DNA from: DASUGC01 sp035606665
GTDB taxonomy: Bacteria > Acidobacteriota > Vicinamibacteria > Vicinamibacterales > SCN-69-37
Direction: 5' to 3'
Length of the DNA stretch: 64,000 bases
NCBI GenBank assembly: GCA_035606665.1
Contig: DATNEY010000003.1
Coordinates: forward strand, 62,001 to 126,000
The notes under the pieces were generated by a model that worked only from the letters and a program-made list of their open reading frames with translations, did not search any database and was not told the DNA's origin. Position numbers and translations under genes: made by a program. The stretch's first letter is position 1. Each line of letters opens with the position of its first letter. Positions 14,924 to 23,514 of the stretch are shown one piece after another.

Positions 14924-17344
14924 ATGGCGAGGTTACCGGGAGTCCTGACGGCAGACCCGGATTCCGGCGGACCGGGAGATCGTCTGACGGTGCGATGCCC
15001 AAGCGGTCAGATGGATCTGAGCCGCGTGCGCCAAGCGTGGCTTCAACCGAACACCGGTGGCACTTGGGGCATCACAACGTTCGGCTACGTCGCGGCGACG
15101 AGTGGTGCGACCCGCACTGAGGTGCAGGTCACGCTGCCGCAACTAGGAGATCCGGCACAAGGCCGTCCGAGTGAGGGTGCCTACTGGCTCGTTGTCAGTG
15201 ACGGCCTGAACCTTGGGAGCACGATCGCGCCCGTCACGCTCCGCGCCCAGCCGGCGGCTCCTGCCAATCCCGGCCTTCCGCCTGTCGCGGTTGCACCGCC
15301 GCACGGCATCAGCTTCAGCCCCGGCGCGTTCTCGTTGGCATTGCCAAGCGCTCCTCCTGCGAGCGCGGCCCCGGCTGCACCGGTGGCCGGGCCAGGTGCC
15401 AGCACCTCCCCGGCTTCTGCGCCGTCCTCGCATCCTGCGGCAACGACGACGGCTTCGCATGGATCGGGAGGTTGTTGCCGTCCGTGTTGCTGTTGTTGCT
15501 GCGGTCATCACGACTGCGGAGAGACAACTGGTCATGCGCCGGCCCGTCCAGGCGTGACTGTGCAACCTCCGCCGCCTGGCCCGGCGATGCCGCCGGTGCT
15601 TCAACGCGGCGAGCCGCCACCGGCTGAGGTCTTCACGCAGTGGCTCGTCGAGCAGAACTGGCCGGTGCTCGAGGATCTTCCCGAACTCCGTCGGCACCGG
15701 TTTGTGATCAGTGCGCAGGTCCTCAACTATCCGGATCAACCCGCTGCCGGAGAGCTTGTGGGTTTTGCGTTGGCCGATGACGGCATCGGAGACGGACGGA
15801 TCCTGGGTGTTGGCGCGACGCCGGCGGAGGCGCTTCGTGGCGACTCGTTCGACGATGTTCTGACCGGCGCGGACGGCAAGGCATTCGTGTACCTGGAGTT
15901 GGATCTGTGGGCCCGCGGAATGCTTCCAACGCGCGACGCAGAGCTGATTCCGCTGGTCGCCGAGTTCCGAACGCGGCCGTCCCGCGCCTCGGCGCCGGCG
16001 TCTCCAACGTTCGCGCCGACAATGGCGATTGCCGCGGCGCCGCCGGCGATGGGGACGATTCCACAGGACTGGCTGACCGGTCTCGTGGACATCCTGGTCG
16101 ATGATGGGATGCCGGCCGTGGGTGACGCGATGCGGTGGCTCCAAGATCGCTTTGTCAGCGTCGTCGGGGTGAATAGAACCAAGGAGCGTGTCATCGGCCT
16201 GGGCCTCGACATGCTCGACATGCACCTCGCCCTGACGATGCCGGTTCCGTCGAGTTTCCCGTTCCCTGTGACAGGAGACGACGGCGTCGAGCGCATCGAA
16301 CTCGTCACATTGACGGCCGATGAGATGAAGGCCATCAGACTTGGTGTCGTGTTTGGTGAAGCGCGAGGTTCGTACGTCGGCGTTCGCGACACGGTGTCGG
16401 ATTGGGCCAACCTCGCCGGCATGCCGATCACCCTTGTGGCAATGTTCTACCAGTTCGTCGCAGGCGACCCGGGATTTGCCGCTAAGGTCGTGCTGTCGCA
16501 GGCCGTCCCGGGGAGCGGGATAGTCCTTTACAAACTCGACAGCGGTTTCAAGACCAAGGTCGATGATTACATCAAGAAGTTCACCGGCAGGATTGACGAG
16601 GCCGTCAAGGTCTTTCGAAGTGTGATGGCGGCGATCTGGAAGGCCCCTGGCGTCGCGTTTCAGGCAATTGGAGCCACGTTGTATCAGGGATTCGAGGACC
16701 TGGTGGGAGTGATTCCCACGGACTATCTCGGCTTTGCGCGCGGCTCTACGCCGTACAACAGGTTCATGGCGGCGTTCATTGCTGCCGACATCTTAGCGTT
16801 CATCGTGACGGCGCTCGGCATCGAAATCGCGGTCGGATACCTGACGGCTGGAATCGGCAACGTCGTGTCGGCGCTGGCCAAAACGGCGCGACTGGCGCGA
16901 GTCGCGCGCCTTGCGGCAGGGATAGTTGAGATCTTTCGAAACGTGCACGCCGGCCTGGAGCTCGCGAAGGCCGGAGCTGCGCGAGCACTGCTGTCGATTT
17001 TTCGCGTGCTTGGAAGCGCGCCACAGCGTGTCGTCGGTGTGATTCTCGACCTGATACCTGAACAGATTGTGGGCGCCGCCCGGGACTTCGTCGGCAGGCT
17101 GATCAGGTTCTTCGTTCACCTCATCGACGAGGCCGGTGAGCGCCTCGACGGGTTTGTCGATTGGGTGAAGTCATTTGCCACACGTACGGACGGGCTATCG
17201 CTGGATCGGGTGCGAGATACGCTGCGTGCTCAAGCGGATCTCCTGGCGGGCCTCGATCGCAGGGGCGAGCGATTGCTGCCCGAGGGAAAGCCCGCCGCGC
17301 TCTCTTGCACCCTGACGTCAACGTTTGGACGGGTCAGTGGCTAG
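14924..17344 (+). CDS. Large protein of unknown function with a poly-cysteine linker
   Basis: 806 aa from the ATG at 14924, preceded by GAGG with 7-nt spacing; an ATG at 14897 would add nine residues. There is no signal peptide. An N-terminal IPT/TIG-like beta domain (about 1-100) leads into a Pro/Ala-rich linker, a Cys-rich patch around GGCCRPCCCCCCGHHDCG, and a second linker. Then comes a beta domain with DDVLTGADGKAFVYLEL, and a helical region with a hydrophobic hairpin (FMAAFIAADILAFIV, IAVGYLTAGIGNVVSALA) and amphipathic helices to the end. The architecture (linkers, hydrophobic helical centre, separate downstream gene) resembles polymorphic-toxin or surface-delivered proteins, but no domain is recognised with confidence. 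It overlaps the next gene by 20 bp. Confidence 0.75.
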   Translation: MARLPGVLTADPDSGGPGDRLTVRCPSGQMDLSRVRQAWLQPNTGGTWGITTFGYVAATSGATRTEVQVTLPQLGDPAQGRPSEGAYWLVVSDGLNLGSTIAPVTLRAQPAAPANPGLPPVAVAPPHGISFSPGAFSLALPSAPPASAAPAAPVAGPGASTSPASAPSSHPAATTTASHGSGGCCRPCCCCCCGHHDCGETTGHAPARPGVTVQPPPPGPAMPPVLQRGEPPPAEVFTQWLVEQNWPVLEDLPELRRHRFVISAQVLNYPDQPAAGELVGFALADDGIGDGRILGVGATPAEALRGDSFDDVLTGADGKAFVYLELDLWARGMLPTRDAELIPLVAEFRTRPSRASAPASPTFAPTMAIAAAPPAMGTIPQDWLTGLVDILVDDGMPAVGDAMRWLQDRFVSVVGVNRTKERVIGLGLDMLDMHLALTMPVPSSFPFPVTGDDGVERIELVTLTADEMKAIRLGVVFGEARGSYVGVRDTVSDWANLAGMPITLVAMFYQFVAGDPGFAAKVVLSQAVPGSGIVLYKLDSGFKTKVDDYIKKFTGRIDEAVKVFRSVMAAIWKAPGVAFQAIGATLYQGFEDLVGVIPTDYLGFARGSTPYNRFMAAFIAADILAFIVTALGIEIAVGYLTAGIGNVVSALAKTARLARVARLAAGIVEIFRNVHAGLELAKAGAARALLSIFRVLGSAPQRVVGVILDLIPEQIVGAARDFVGRLIRFFVHLIDEAGERLDGFVDWVKSFATRTDGLSLDRVRDTLRAQADLLAGLDRRGERLLPEGKPAALSCTLTSTFGRVSG

Positions 17345-18461
17345 CCGTTGCCGGCCGAACTACCAGCAGGTGCTGGACGCGTTTGCCAGGGGCTTCGAAG
17401 GTGAGCCCGATCCGGACGCTTATCGCGAGCTCGCGGAGTTGATGGCGGTCTCTGTGCATGGGGCGATGACGCGAGACGGAATAACAGGCTCGATCGGCGG
17501 GTATTCCTCGTGGCTGCATGTCATCTGGGCCGATCGTGGGCAGGGGATGGCCGGACTGGGCCGTGCATATCTGAGGCTTCTCGAGGAAGGCGGCATCCTT
17601 CGGCAAGGCGCTTCGTCGATGGAAGGCCTGCTAAGGGCATTTCGTGATCCCGACGCAATTCGTGAATTCCTGCAATTCGCCCAGAACGCGAGAAACGCCA
17701 ATCTACCGCCGCAGGTTCGAGAGGGCGTGGCAGTCATGTTCGGCAGGGTCACCGGTATCAACTCCGCACGCGGCGGTTATTACCAAGCCAAGCTGGCCAA
17801 CGTCATCGGATGGAACGAACTCGCGGGGGCCGAGCTCAGAGTCGACGCGGCGGCGTCGCTCCTGAATGTGGATGGCGCGATAGTCAAATGGGCAACGGAT
17901 GCCGGCGCTCTGCCATCGCATCGGCTGCTCGATCTGCTCACGAAGCCGGGACGGCTGTTTCCTGCCGCCACTCATCCGAAGGCCGGCCGTCTGCTCGAGG
18001 CGAAAGGCGGCCCGAGGCTCGATACGTCTCAGGTCTGGAAGTATCTCGGAATGTTCGGCGACGTCGATGATGACATGTTGAAGAAGATTCGCTTCGTGGT
18101 GAACATTCCGACGGTTGTAGATCCACGAAATCCTGGACCGGACATGCTCGATAACATCGAGCGTATCTGGAGGGGCTTGCAGGCGCCAGAGCTCGGACAG
18201 CACCCAATCGGAGATGACCTCATCCGCCGCTTGTTCGGATTCCTGGAGATCGAGCACACGCCGTCCACACTGCGGGCCACGGCCTCGGGCAGCCTGGACG
18301 AGGCGACGCGGGTTGGCCTTCAGCGGCTGGTTATCGAATGGCCAGACGATATTCCCGTATTGGACACGCTCTATCGTCCGCGAGACATGCCCGGAATGGC
18401 GGAAGGACAGCGGCTGATGGCCGAGGCGTTCGCTCGTTGGGGCGAGATGTTCAGCGAATGA
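17325..18461 (+). CDS. Protein of unknown function, coupled to the Cys-linker protein
   Basis: 378 aa from a TTG at 17325; a GTG at 17337 behind GGACGG is an alternative. The frame opens at a TGA at 17313, so this is a separate overlapping gene or a frameshifted continuation of the upstream protein. It is soluble and mostly helical. The middle contains GGYYQAKLANVIGWNE, VDGAIVKW and, about 50 residues later, LLEAKGG followed by SQVWKYL. The Asp...Glu-x-Lys...Gln spacing is reminiscent of PD-(D/E)XK nuclease folds, but this is a weak, unverified resemblance. No relative is recognised. Confidence 0.72.
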   Translation: MDGSVASRCRPNYQQVLDAFARGFEGEPDPDAYRELAELMAVSVHGAMTRDGITGSIGGYSSWLHVIWADRGQGMAGLGRAYLRLLEEGGILRQGASSMEGLLRAFRDPDAIREFLQFAQNARNANLPPQVREGVAVMFGRVTGINSARGGYYQAKLANVIGWNELAGAELRVDAAASLLNVDGAIVKWATDAGALPSHRLLDLLTKPGRLFPAATHPKAGRLLEAKGGPRLDTSQVWKYLGMFGDVDDDMLKKIRFVVNIPTVVDPRNPGPDMLDNIERIWRGLQAPELGQHPIGDDLIRRLFGFLEIEHTPSTLRATASGSLDEATRVGLQRLVIEWPDDIPVLDTLYRPRDMPGMAEGQRLMAEAFARWGEMFSE

Positions 18462-18548
18462 TCGGGTTCTCCCTACCCCTGTCCTCACGCCGACAGACCC
18501 TTCGGTGAGCGACACCGGCGCACGCGAAGCCGTTCGTAGCCCGTTTGG

Positions 18549-19091
18549 CTATCGCAGGGGCACGGTCACCGGCGCCCATGTCAGCGGGTCGTTGTTCATG
18601 CCGCGAGCGGGGCTGGAGATCTCGAGCCGCGTCGCGGTGACACGGATGAGCGTATAGTCCGCACCACGATTCCGATCCTTGTAGAAAACTGTCCAGGCGT
18701 CCTTCCACCGCTTCGCCTTCTCGGCCGGGTCGCGCACGATCGCCGCTCGTCCGACAAGCGTCACGTAGCCGGGTGTTGCCGGATCGAAGTACGTCATGGC
18801 GACACGGGGATCCCGCGCGATCTCGGTGACCTTCCTTGACGCGCTGGTAGTTGCCATCCAGACGACCCAGTCGGGCTCCACTGGAAACGGTTCTACGATG
18901 CGCGAGTCCGGCGCGCCTTTGGCGTCGAGGGTGACCAGCGTTGCGACGCCCGCCTTGTCCATGACGTCGCGTGCGGCCTTGAAGATCGCCTCGCGCGACT
19001 GCGGTGCCGGGGGCGGAGCCTGTGCCCGAGTGGCGCCGGCCGCCGACGCGACGAGCAAACCAACAGTGGCAATAGAGCGGAGTGCCTTCAT
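18549..19091 (-). CDS. Exported pyridoxamine 5'-phosphate oxidase-like (PPOX) protein
   Basis: 180 aa from the ATG at 19091, chosen because it starts a signal peptide (MKALRSIATVGLLVASAAG) and lies at a predicted +1; upstream in-frame ATGs run into the divergent gene. The body is a split-barrel flavin/F420-binding fold: VATLVTLDAKGAPDSRIVEP, WMATTSASRKVTEIARDP, VAMTYFDP, YVTLVGRAAIV, then WTVFYKDR. General stress protein 26/PPOX members have this order. Export is unusual for a flavoprotein of this family. The cofactor and substrate are unknown. Confidence 0.8.
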   Translation of the reverse strand: MKALRSIATVGLLVASAAGATRAQAPPPAPQSREAIFKAARDVMDKAGVATLVTLDAKGAPDSRIVEPFPVEPDWVVWMATTSASRKVTEIARDPRVAMTYFDPATPGYVTLVGRAAIVRDPAEKAKRWKDAWTVFYKDRNRGADYTLIRVTATRLEISSPARGMNNDPLTWAPVTVPLR

Positions 19092-19143
19092 AGGCCTCAA
19101 TTTACCGCGCATCCGCTGTGCTATAACGCGCGCGGGAGATCCC
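19092..19143. promoter_or_regulatory. Divergent promoter region
   Basis: Plus strand: TATAAC at 19122-19127 preceded by TGC, giving +1 near 19134 and a 10-nt leader that contains GGGAGA. Minus strand: TAAATT (19104-19099) puts +1 at 19092, one base from the PPOX ATG. A TTTACC at 19101 is a weak -35 for the plus-strand gene (15-bp spacing). Confidence 0.4.
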
Positions 19144-19881
19144 ATGCGGCATGCCTCAGGTGCAGTCTCGATCGCCGTCGTCGTGCTCGCTGCCAGCGTC
19201 TCAGGCGCGCAGAAGATCACGAAGAGTACCGTCACGTTCGACGAACAGCCGCGTACCTACTACACCTACCTGCCCGCAGGCACGGCGGCCGTGCCACTGG
19301 TCGTGCTGCTGCACGGCTCGGGTCGCGATGGCACGACGCTCATCAACCCCTGGGAATCCCTCGCAAAGAAAGAAGGCATCGCGCTCGTCGCGCCCGACGC
19401 ATCCGTGAAGCAGTACTGGAACATCGGGCGGGACGGCCCCGCGTTTCTCAAGGCGATTGTGGACGCGATGCTGGTGAGTGGGCGCATCGATGAGAGCCGC
19501 GTGTACCTGTTCGGCCACTCGGCTGGCGGCCACCATTCAATCGACATGGGCCTGCTCGAATCCGAGTACTTTGCGGCCGTCGCGGTGCACGCCGGCGCAC
19601 TGACGCATGACCACGACGTCATGACGGGCCATGCCGATCGCAAGATTCCGATCGCGATGTGGAACGGCACCGACGATCAGACCGTTCGGCTGCCCGCGGT
19701 GCGCGAGGTGCGCGACTATCTCGTGGGCAAGGGCTTTGACGTCAAGCTCACCGAGATGAAAGGGCACACGCACGACTACTACAGCCGCGCGAATGACATC
19801 AACAAAGAGGCGTGGGCCTTCCTGAAGGCGCACAAACTCGCCGCAGCGCCGAAGTACAAGGAATACAAGATGGCGAAGTAG
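19144..19881 (+). CDS. Secreted alpha/beta-hydrolase esterase (LpqC/PHB-depolymerase-like)
   Basis: 245 aa from the ATG at 19144; the frame extends further upstream but would overlap the PPOX gene. Signal peptide MRHASGAVSIAVVVLAASVSGA. Esterase core: oxyanion VVLLHGSGRDG, nucleophile Ser in LFGHSAGGHHS, Asp in WNGTDDQTV and His in MKGHTHDYY. The length and motif order match feruloyl-esterase/poly-hydroxybutyrate-depolymerase-like secreted esterases. The C-terminal tail is Lys-rich (KYKEYKMAK). The substrate is not predictable. Confidence 0.87.
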   Translation: MRHASGAVSIAVVVLAASVSGAQKITKSTVTFDEQPRTYYTYLPAGTAAVPLVVLLHGSGRDGTTLINPWESLAKKEGIALVAPDASVKQYWNIGRDGPAFLKAIVDAMLVSGRIDESRVYLFGHSAGGHHSIDMGLLESEYFAAVAVHAGALTHDHDVMTGHADRKIPIAMWNGTDDQTVRLPAVREVRDYLVGKGFDVKLTEMKGHTHDYYSRANDINKEAWAFLKAHKLAAAPKYKEYKMAK

Positions 19882-19911
19882 GGTGGCCCGAGTTCGCGGC
19901 ACGCGCGCGGT

Positions 19912-21438
19912 TCATCGGATCGGCAGGGGATCGAGACCGACTTCGCTGCGAACGAGATCGATCGTCAGCCGATAGCGCCGGAGGAAGTCGTGGCCGAGGA
20001 TGCCGCCGAGATTGACGCCGAGCAAACCGCTCGGCGCATCGAGGTTGAGCACGGCAATCGACTCGCCGAGCGTGCGTACGCCGGGCGCGAGATCGAGACG
20101 AACGAAGGGCAGAAGAAACGCGGTCGGATCCGGCCCCGCGCTGCCGTAGACGCGGGCGGCCACGATCGGAACATCCTTGTTGAACTCGAGCCTGCGCGCG
20201 AGCCGGCGGCTCAGCGCGTTGGCGTCACCGGCCGTATCAATCGCAAACCCTGCCGGTATGGTGCCGTTCACCATCACACGAATGATCGGGAGGCGGTGGA
20301 CGCGCAAGGGCAGCGTGAAGGCGTGTTCTGTCTTCGGCAACCGCCGCGCAATCGTCAGCTGCCGCGTCTCGTAGTCGAGCACCATCGAGAAGCCGAACGC
20401 GATCGGCGAAAAGCCCGCGCCTTCGGGTCGCGGCATGCCGACCAGCGCGGGATCCTTCACGACGGCGGGAACATTGCGGACACGCAGGCCGCCGATCTGC
20501 AGTTGCTCGACGCGCGCGAGTTGCAGGTCGCGGAAGCCAAGGCCCATGCTGCCCACACCGGCGCTCTGCAGCGCGGTTGTGGTCTTCACGTTCGCTTTGC
20601 TTGCGATCGCTGGCGTGAGAATCGTCTGGTCGGTGCCCGTATCCAACGCGAACTCCACGGCGGTCCGCCCGTTGACGCTGCCGTCGACCAGCACTCGGCT
20701 GCCGACGATGCGGATCGGCAGGACGTACGAGTCTGCCTTGCTCTGGACCTCCAGCGGCGTTCGGCGCCCGAAGCCCTCGAAGAACTTCTGCTGTGCCCGC
20801 GCCCATTTGACGAGATGCGTCTGATCGCCCGGAGGCAGCTGCCAGGCATAGCGATCGAGTGCCTCGGCGGCCGCCTGGAATTCGCCACGGCGTTCGTGAA
20901 TCAGTGCAAGGGTGTACAGGTACTCCGGCTCGCTTGGTACAGCCGCAACGACGCGCGTGGTGAGCGTGAGCGCGTCGTCCAGCCGAAACTGGGCCGCGAG
21001 CGATCGCGCACGGCCGTGGATCGCCGCGGGATCGTTCGGATCGATCCGGAGCGCGGCGTCGTACCGAGACTCGGCATCCTCGAAGAGCCCGATGGCCCAG
21101 AGGGCGTCGCCGTGCAGTGCGAGCGCCGTCGCCGCGGTCGGGTCGGCAGTAACCGCGGTGTTGGCTTCACGTTCGGCGTCCTCGAACTGGCCAAGCCGCA
21201 AGAGAGTCCGCGTGATGCCGGCACCGGCACGGACGCGCACGCGCGCGTCTTCAGTGACGCGGGCCTGCCGGTAAGCGGCGAGGGCTTCCTCGTAGTGGAG
21301 ACCCGACAGGAGCGCCTCGGCTTCACGAAGCCGGACGTCCGCGGGCCTGGGTTCCTGGGCCGTCGATACCACGGTGACCGTCGCGGCGATCGCGGCGATC
21401 GCGGCGATAAGACCGAACGTCTTCAGCCGGGCTGTCAT
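19912..21438 (-). CDS. Exported TPR protein with retropepsin-like aspartic protease domains
   Basis: 508 aa. An N-terminal hydrophobic segment (TFGLIAAIAAIAATVTVV) is followed by TPR helices over about residues 30-200 (for example ALHGDALWAIGLFEDAESRYDAA). The C-terminal half has two retropepsin-like motifs, ALDTGTDQTILT (about 270) and AIDTAGDANALS (about 405), each starting a beta-rich segment, so both halves of a pepsin-like pair may sit on one chain; the second has DTA instead of DTG. A PDZ-like end is not evident. It is last in the minus-strand run after the cytochrome/TPR gene. Likely periplasmic proteolysis or scaffolding. Confidence 0.83.
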   Translation of the reverse strand: MTARLKTFGLIAAIAAIAATVTVVSTAQEPRPADVRLREAEALLSGLHYEEALAAYRQARVTEDARVRVRAGAGITRTLLRLGQFEDAEREANTAVTADPTAATALALHGDALWAIGLFEDAESRYDAALRIDPNDPAAIHGRARSLAAQFRLDDALTLTTRVVAAVPSEPEYLYTLALIHERRGEFQAAAEALDRYAWQLPPGDQTHLVKWARAQQKFFEGFGRRTPLEVQSKADSYVLPIRIVGSRVLVDGSVNGRTAVEFALDTGTDQTILTPAIASKANVKTTTALQSAGVGSMGLGFRDLQLARVEQLQIGGLRVRNVPAVVKDPALVGMPRPEGAGFSPIAFGFSMVLDYETRQLTIARRLPKTEHAFTLPLRVHRLPIIRVMVNGTIPAGFAIDTAGDANALSRRLARRLEFNKDVPIVAARVYGSAGPDPTAFLLPFVRLDLAPGVRTLGESIAVLNLDAPSGLLGVNLGGILGHDFLRRYRLTIDLVRSEVGLDPLPIR

Positions 21439-21478
21439 GGTCTGTTTCCGCAGACGATAGCACGCAGCAGTCGCGCGC

Positions 21479-21552
21479 GGCGGCCTAATGGCCGCCGACT
21501 AGGGAGGCACGCGTGGCCGGCGGGCTCCGCCTTCGCGCGAGGCTTCGGCGGA
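21479..21552. repeat. Two REP-like palindromes
   Basis: GGCGGCC-TAAT-GGCCGCC (21479-21496) is followed by a TCCGCC...GGCGGA stem (21526-21552) with CTTCG-rich arms. They fill the 154-bp gap between two minus-strand genes and probably affect read-through or stability of the shared transcript. Confidence 0.6.
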
Positions 21553-21592
21553 CCACCGGTAGCCTTGGCGCAGGCGGTTTGGCCCGGTGGGT

Positions 21593-23506
21593 CTACCGAA
21601 TCCCCAGCTGGTTCAGCCGTCGGAGCGTCTCCAGCGCCGGGGCGTAGTCCGGGCTGATGGAAAGGGCGAGGCGGACCTGCTGGAGCGCCTCCTGATAGCG
21701 GCCGGCCGCGCCGAGCGCGCTGGCGAGATTGCTGCGGAGGATGGCGGACGTCGGCATCAGGGCGACCGCGCGCTCGAAATGCGGGAGCGCGTCCTTTACC
21801 CGGCCCTGCGAGAAGAGCAGCGAGCCCAGATTGGCGTGCGCGTCAGGGAACCCCGGGTTGATCGCGAGCGCGCGTTCGTAGGCCGCCGCGGCCTCGGCCG
21901 GCCGTCCCGATTTGTTGAGGGCGTTGCCCAGATTGAACTGGATGCTCTCATTGCGCGGCGCAAGCGCCGCGGCCTGACGGACGTGCGCGAGGGCGTCGGG
22001 CAACCGGTTCATCGACAACAGCACCGTGGCGAGATCGTTGTGGGCGTCGTGAGACTTTGGATTGATCCGCAGCGCCGCCTCGAGCGGCGCGATCGCGTCC
22101 GCGAAGCGGCCGACTTCGATGTACGCCGCGCCAAGGAAGGCTTGGTACTCGGCGTTCCGCGGCTCCTCGCGCACCCGCATCTCACCCAGCGCGATGTTCT
22201 CGCGCATGTGGCGTTCGACGAACGACTGCGCGATGAACGCGCCGTCGGCGGCCGATCTGGGGAGAAACTGCAGGCCGAGCTCGGCCATTTCGTCGGTCGA
22301 CTTCGGGCCCACGCGGACCCGCACCGGCGGCCGGCGGGGATTATCGGGATTCTCCGCCGAGTTGTCATACGTGTAGCGCATCGCGAGTCGCGTTCCACGC
22401 GGGAGTTGGATGGGGGTGATGAACCGGTAGTCCTGCTGCCAGTGGAACTCCCACTCCTTGATGTGCAGCAGCGTCTTTGCCGTGCCGCCCGGCAACGTTG
22501 CCATGACCAGCATGTCCTTCCCGAGGTAGTGCGCGTGCGGATACACGCTCAAGAGGGCGACATCGACGGGGAGTTCATAGTTGTCCTCGACAATGTGCTG
22601 CGCCGCGCCGGCAGGGATGTCGATGAGGCGCGAGCCCATCTTCACCGTCAGAGGCGTCCGTGCCGGCGGAGTCTCTGTGAGAAACAATCCGATCATCGGC
22701 TGAACGGCGGCGGGCTGCGCGCCGGGAATCAGGTGCAGTTCGATGACCAGATCCGCGTCCTTGTCGAGGCGCCACGGCATCCCGTCGGGCGAAATGATCG
22801 GGCCGCGTCCCGGCGACCAGCCAATGAACTGCCCGTCCGGATCCTGGGCGTTTTGCCAGCCCATGCCGTCGAAACCAGGCTGGCCGCCTTCACCGTCGCG
22901 GCGATGTGACGCGCCGGATCGATCCGCGCGGATGACGGCGTGATGGACCGGCGCACCGTTGGTTCGAAATTCGACGGCGCGAACGAAGGCGTCCGCCGGC
23001 AGGGACGTTCGAATCACGAGATTGCGATAGACGTCCTCGCCGGCGGGCCTGAGCGTGTAGGCCACGGGCGGCGTCAGCGTGACGTCGGGTTTGCCCATCT
23101 GCCAGCCGTCGGTGAATGCGGGCGGCTTCGGCAAGTCCGCCGTACTTCCTTCGGGTGTCCCCTGTTTCACCCAGGCCTGGATCGTCTCGATCTGCGAGGC
23201 GGTGAGGCGTCGTTCCCCAAGGATCGGAAACTCCCCAGGCTCGGGCATCCACGGCGGCATCGCCCGTGCCAACGTCTCGTCCGCGATCTCCGTTGCATGC
23301 CGCACGGCGTCGCCATACGTCAGCAGCGTGAAAGGAGCGACGCCGCCAGGCCGATGGCATGGCGCGCAGTTGGCAAACACGATAGGCGCAACGTCACGCG
23401 TGAACGTGACAGCGGTTGCCTGTGGTTTCGAGCCGCCGCATCCGGTAGTTGCGGCCGCGACTGCCGTGAAAGCGCAGGAGACGCCGGCTAAGAGTGTTAT
23501 GCGCAC
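21593..23506 (-). CDS. Lipoprotein fusion: cytochrome c, copper-monooxygenase-like domain and TPR
   Basis: 637 aa from a GTG start. Lipobox ending at Cys23 (ATTGC). A c-type haem site CAPCH (47-51) lies in a PA/cytochrome-like head, with AMPPWMPEP as the usual downstream Met region. The middle has copper type II ascorbate-dependent monooxygenase-like ligands: APVHHAVI, VIELHLIPG and YPHAHYLGKDM. The C-terminal 200 residues form about five TPRs. The protein is periplasmic and lipid anchored. The combination suggests redox chemistry on a peptide or lipid substrate with TPR-based partner binding. It lies 8 nt after the membrane glycosyltransferase/TPR gene, so the two are co-transcribed. Confidence 0.85.
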   Translation of the reverse strand: MRITLLAGVSCAFTAVAAATTGCGGSKPQATAVTFTRDVAPIVFANCAPCHRPGGVAPFTLLTYGDAVRHATEIADETLARAMPPWMPEPGEFPILGERRLTASQIETIQAWVKQGTPEGSTADLPKPPAFTDGWQMGKPDVTLTPPVAYTLRPAGEDVYRNLVIRTSLPADAFVRAVEFRTNGAPVHHAVIRADRSGASHRRDGEGGQPGFDGMGWQNAQDPDGQFIGWSPGRGPIISPDGMPWRLDKDADLVIELHLIPGAQPAAVQPMIGLFLTETPPARTPLTVKMGSRLIDIPAGAAQHIVEDNYELPVDVALLSVYPHAHYLGKDMLVMATLPGGTAKTLLHIKEWEFHWQQDYRFITPIQLPRGTRLAMRYTYDNSAENPDNPRRPPVRVRVGPKSTDEMAELGLQFLPRSAADGAFIAQSFVERHMRENIALGEMRVREEPRNAEYQAFLGAAYIEVGRFADAIAPLEAALRINPKSHDAHNDLATVLLSMNRLPDALAHVRQAAALAPRNESIQFNLGNALNKSGRPAEAAAAYERALAINPGFPDAHANLGSLLFSQGRVKDALPHFERAVALMPTSAILRSNLASALGAAGRYQEALQQVRLALSISPDYAPALETLRRLNQLGIR

Positions 23507-23514
23507 GATCAGGT

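Noticed and set aside
18796..19143. N-terminal extension of the secreted esterase
   Set aside because: Overlaps the divergent PPOX gene and precedes the true signal peptide.
19990..21657. 555-residue plus-strand frame
   Set aside because: Shadow of the retropepsin-like/TPR gene in GC-rich DNA; Arg-rich with no fold or ribosome site.
21587..22909. 440-residue plus-strand frame
   Set aside because: Antisense to the cytochrome/TPR gene; composition is typical of a mirror frame.
23360..23375. Second TGGC...GGC sigma-54-like site
   Set aside because: Inside the cytochrome gene and lacks the TTGC -12 element.
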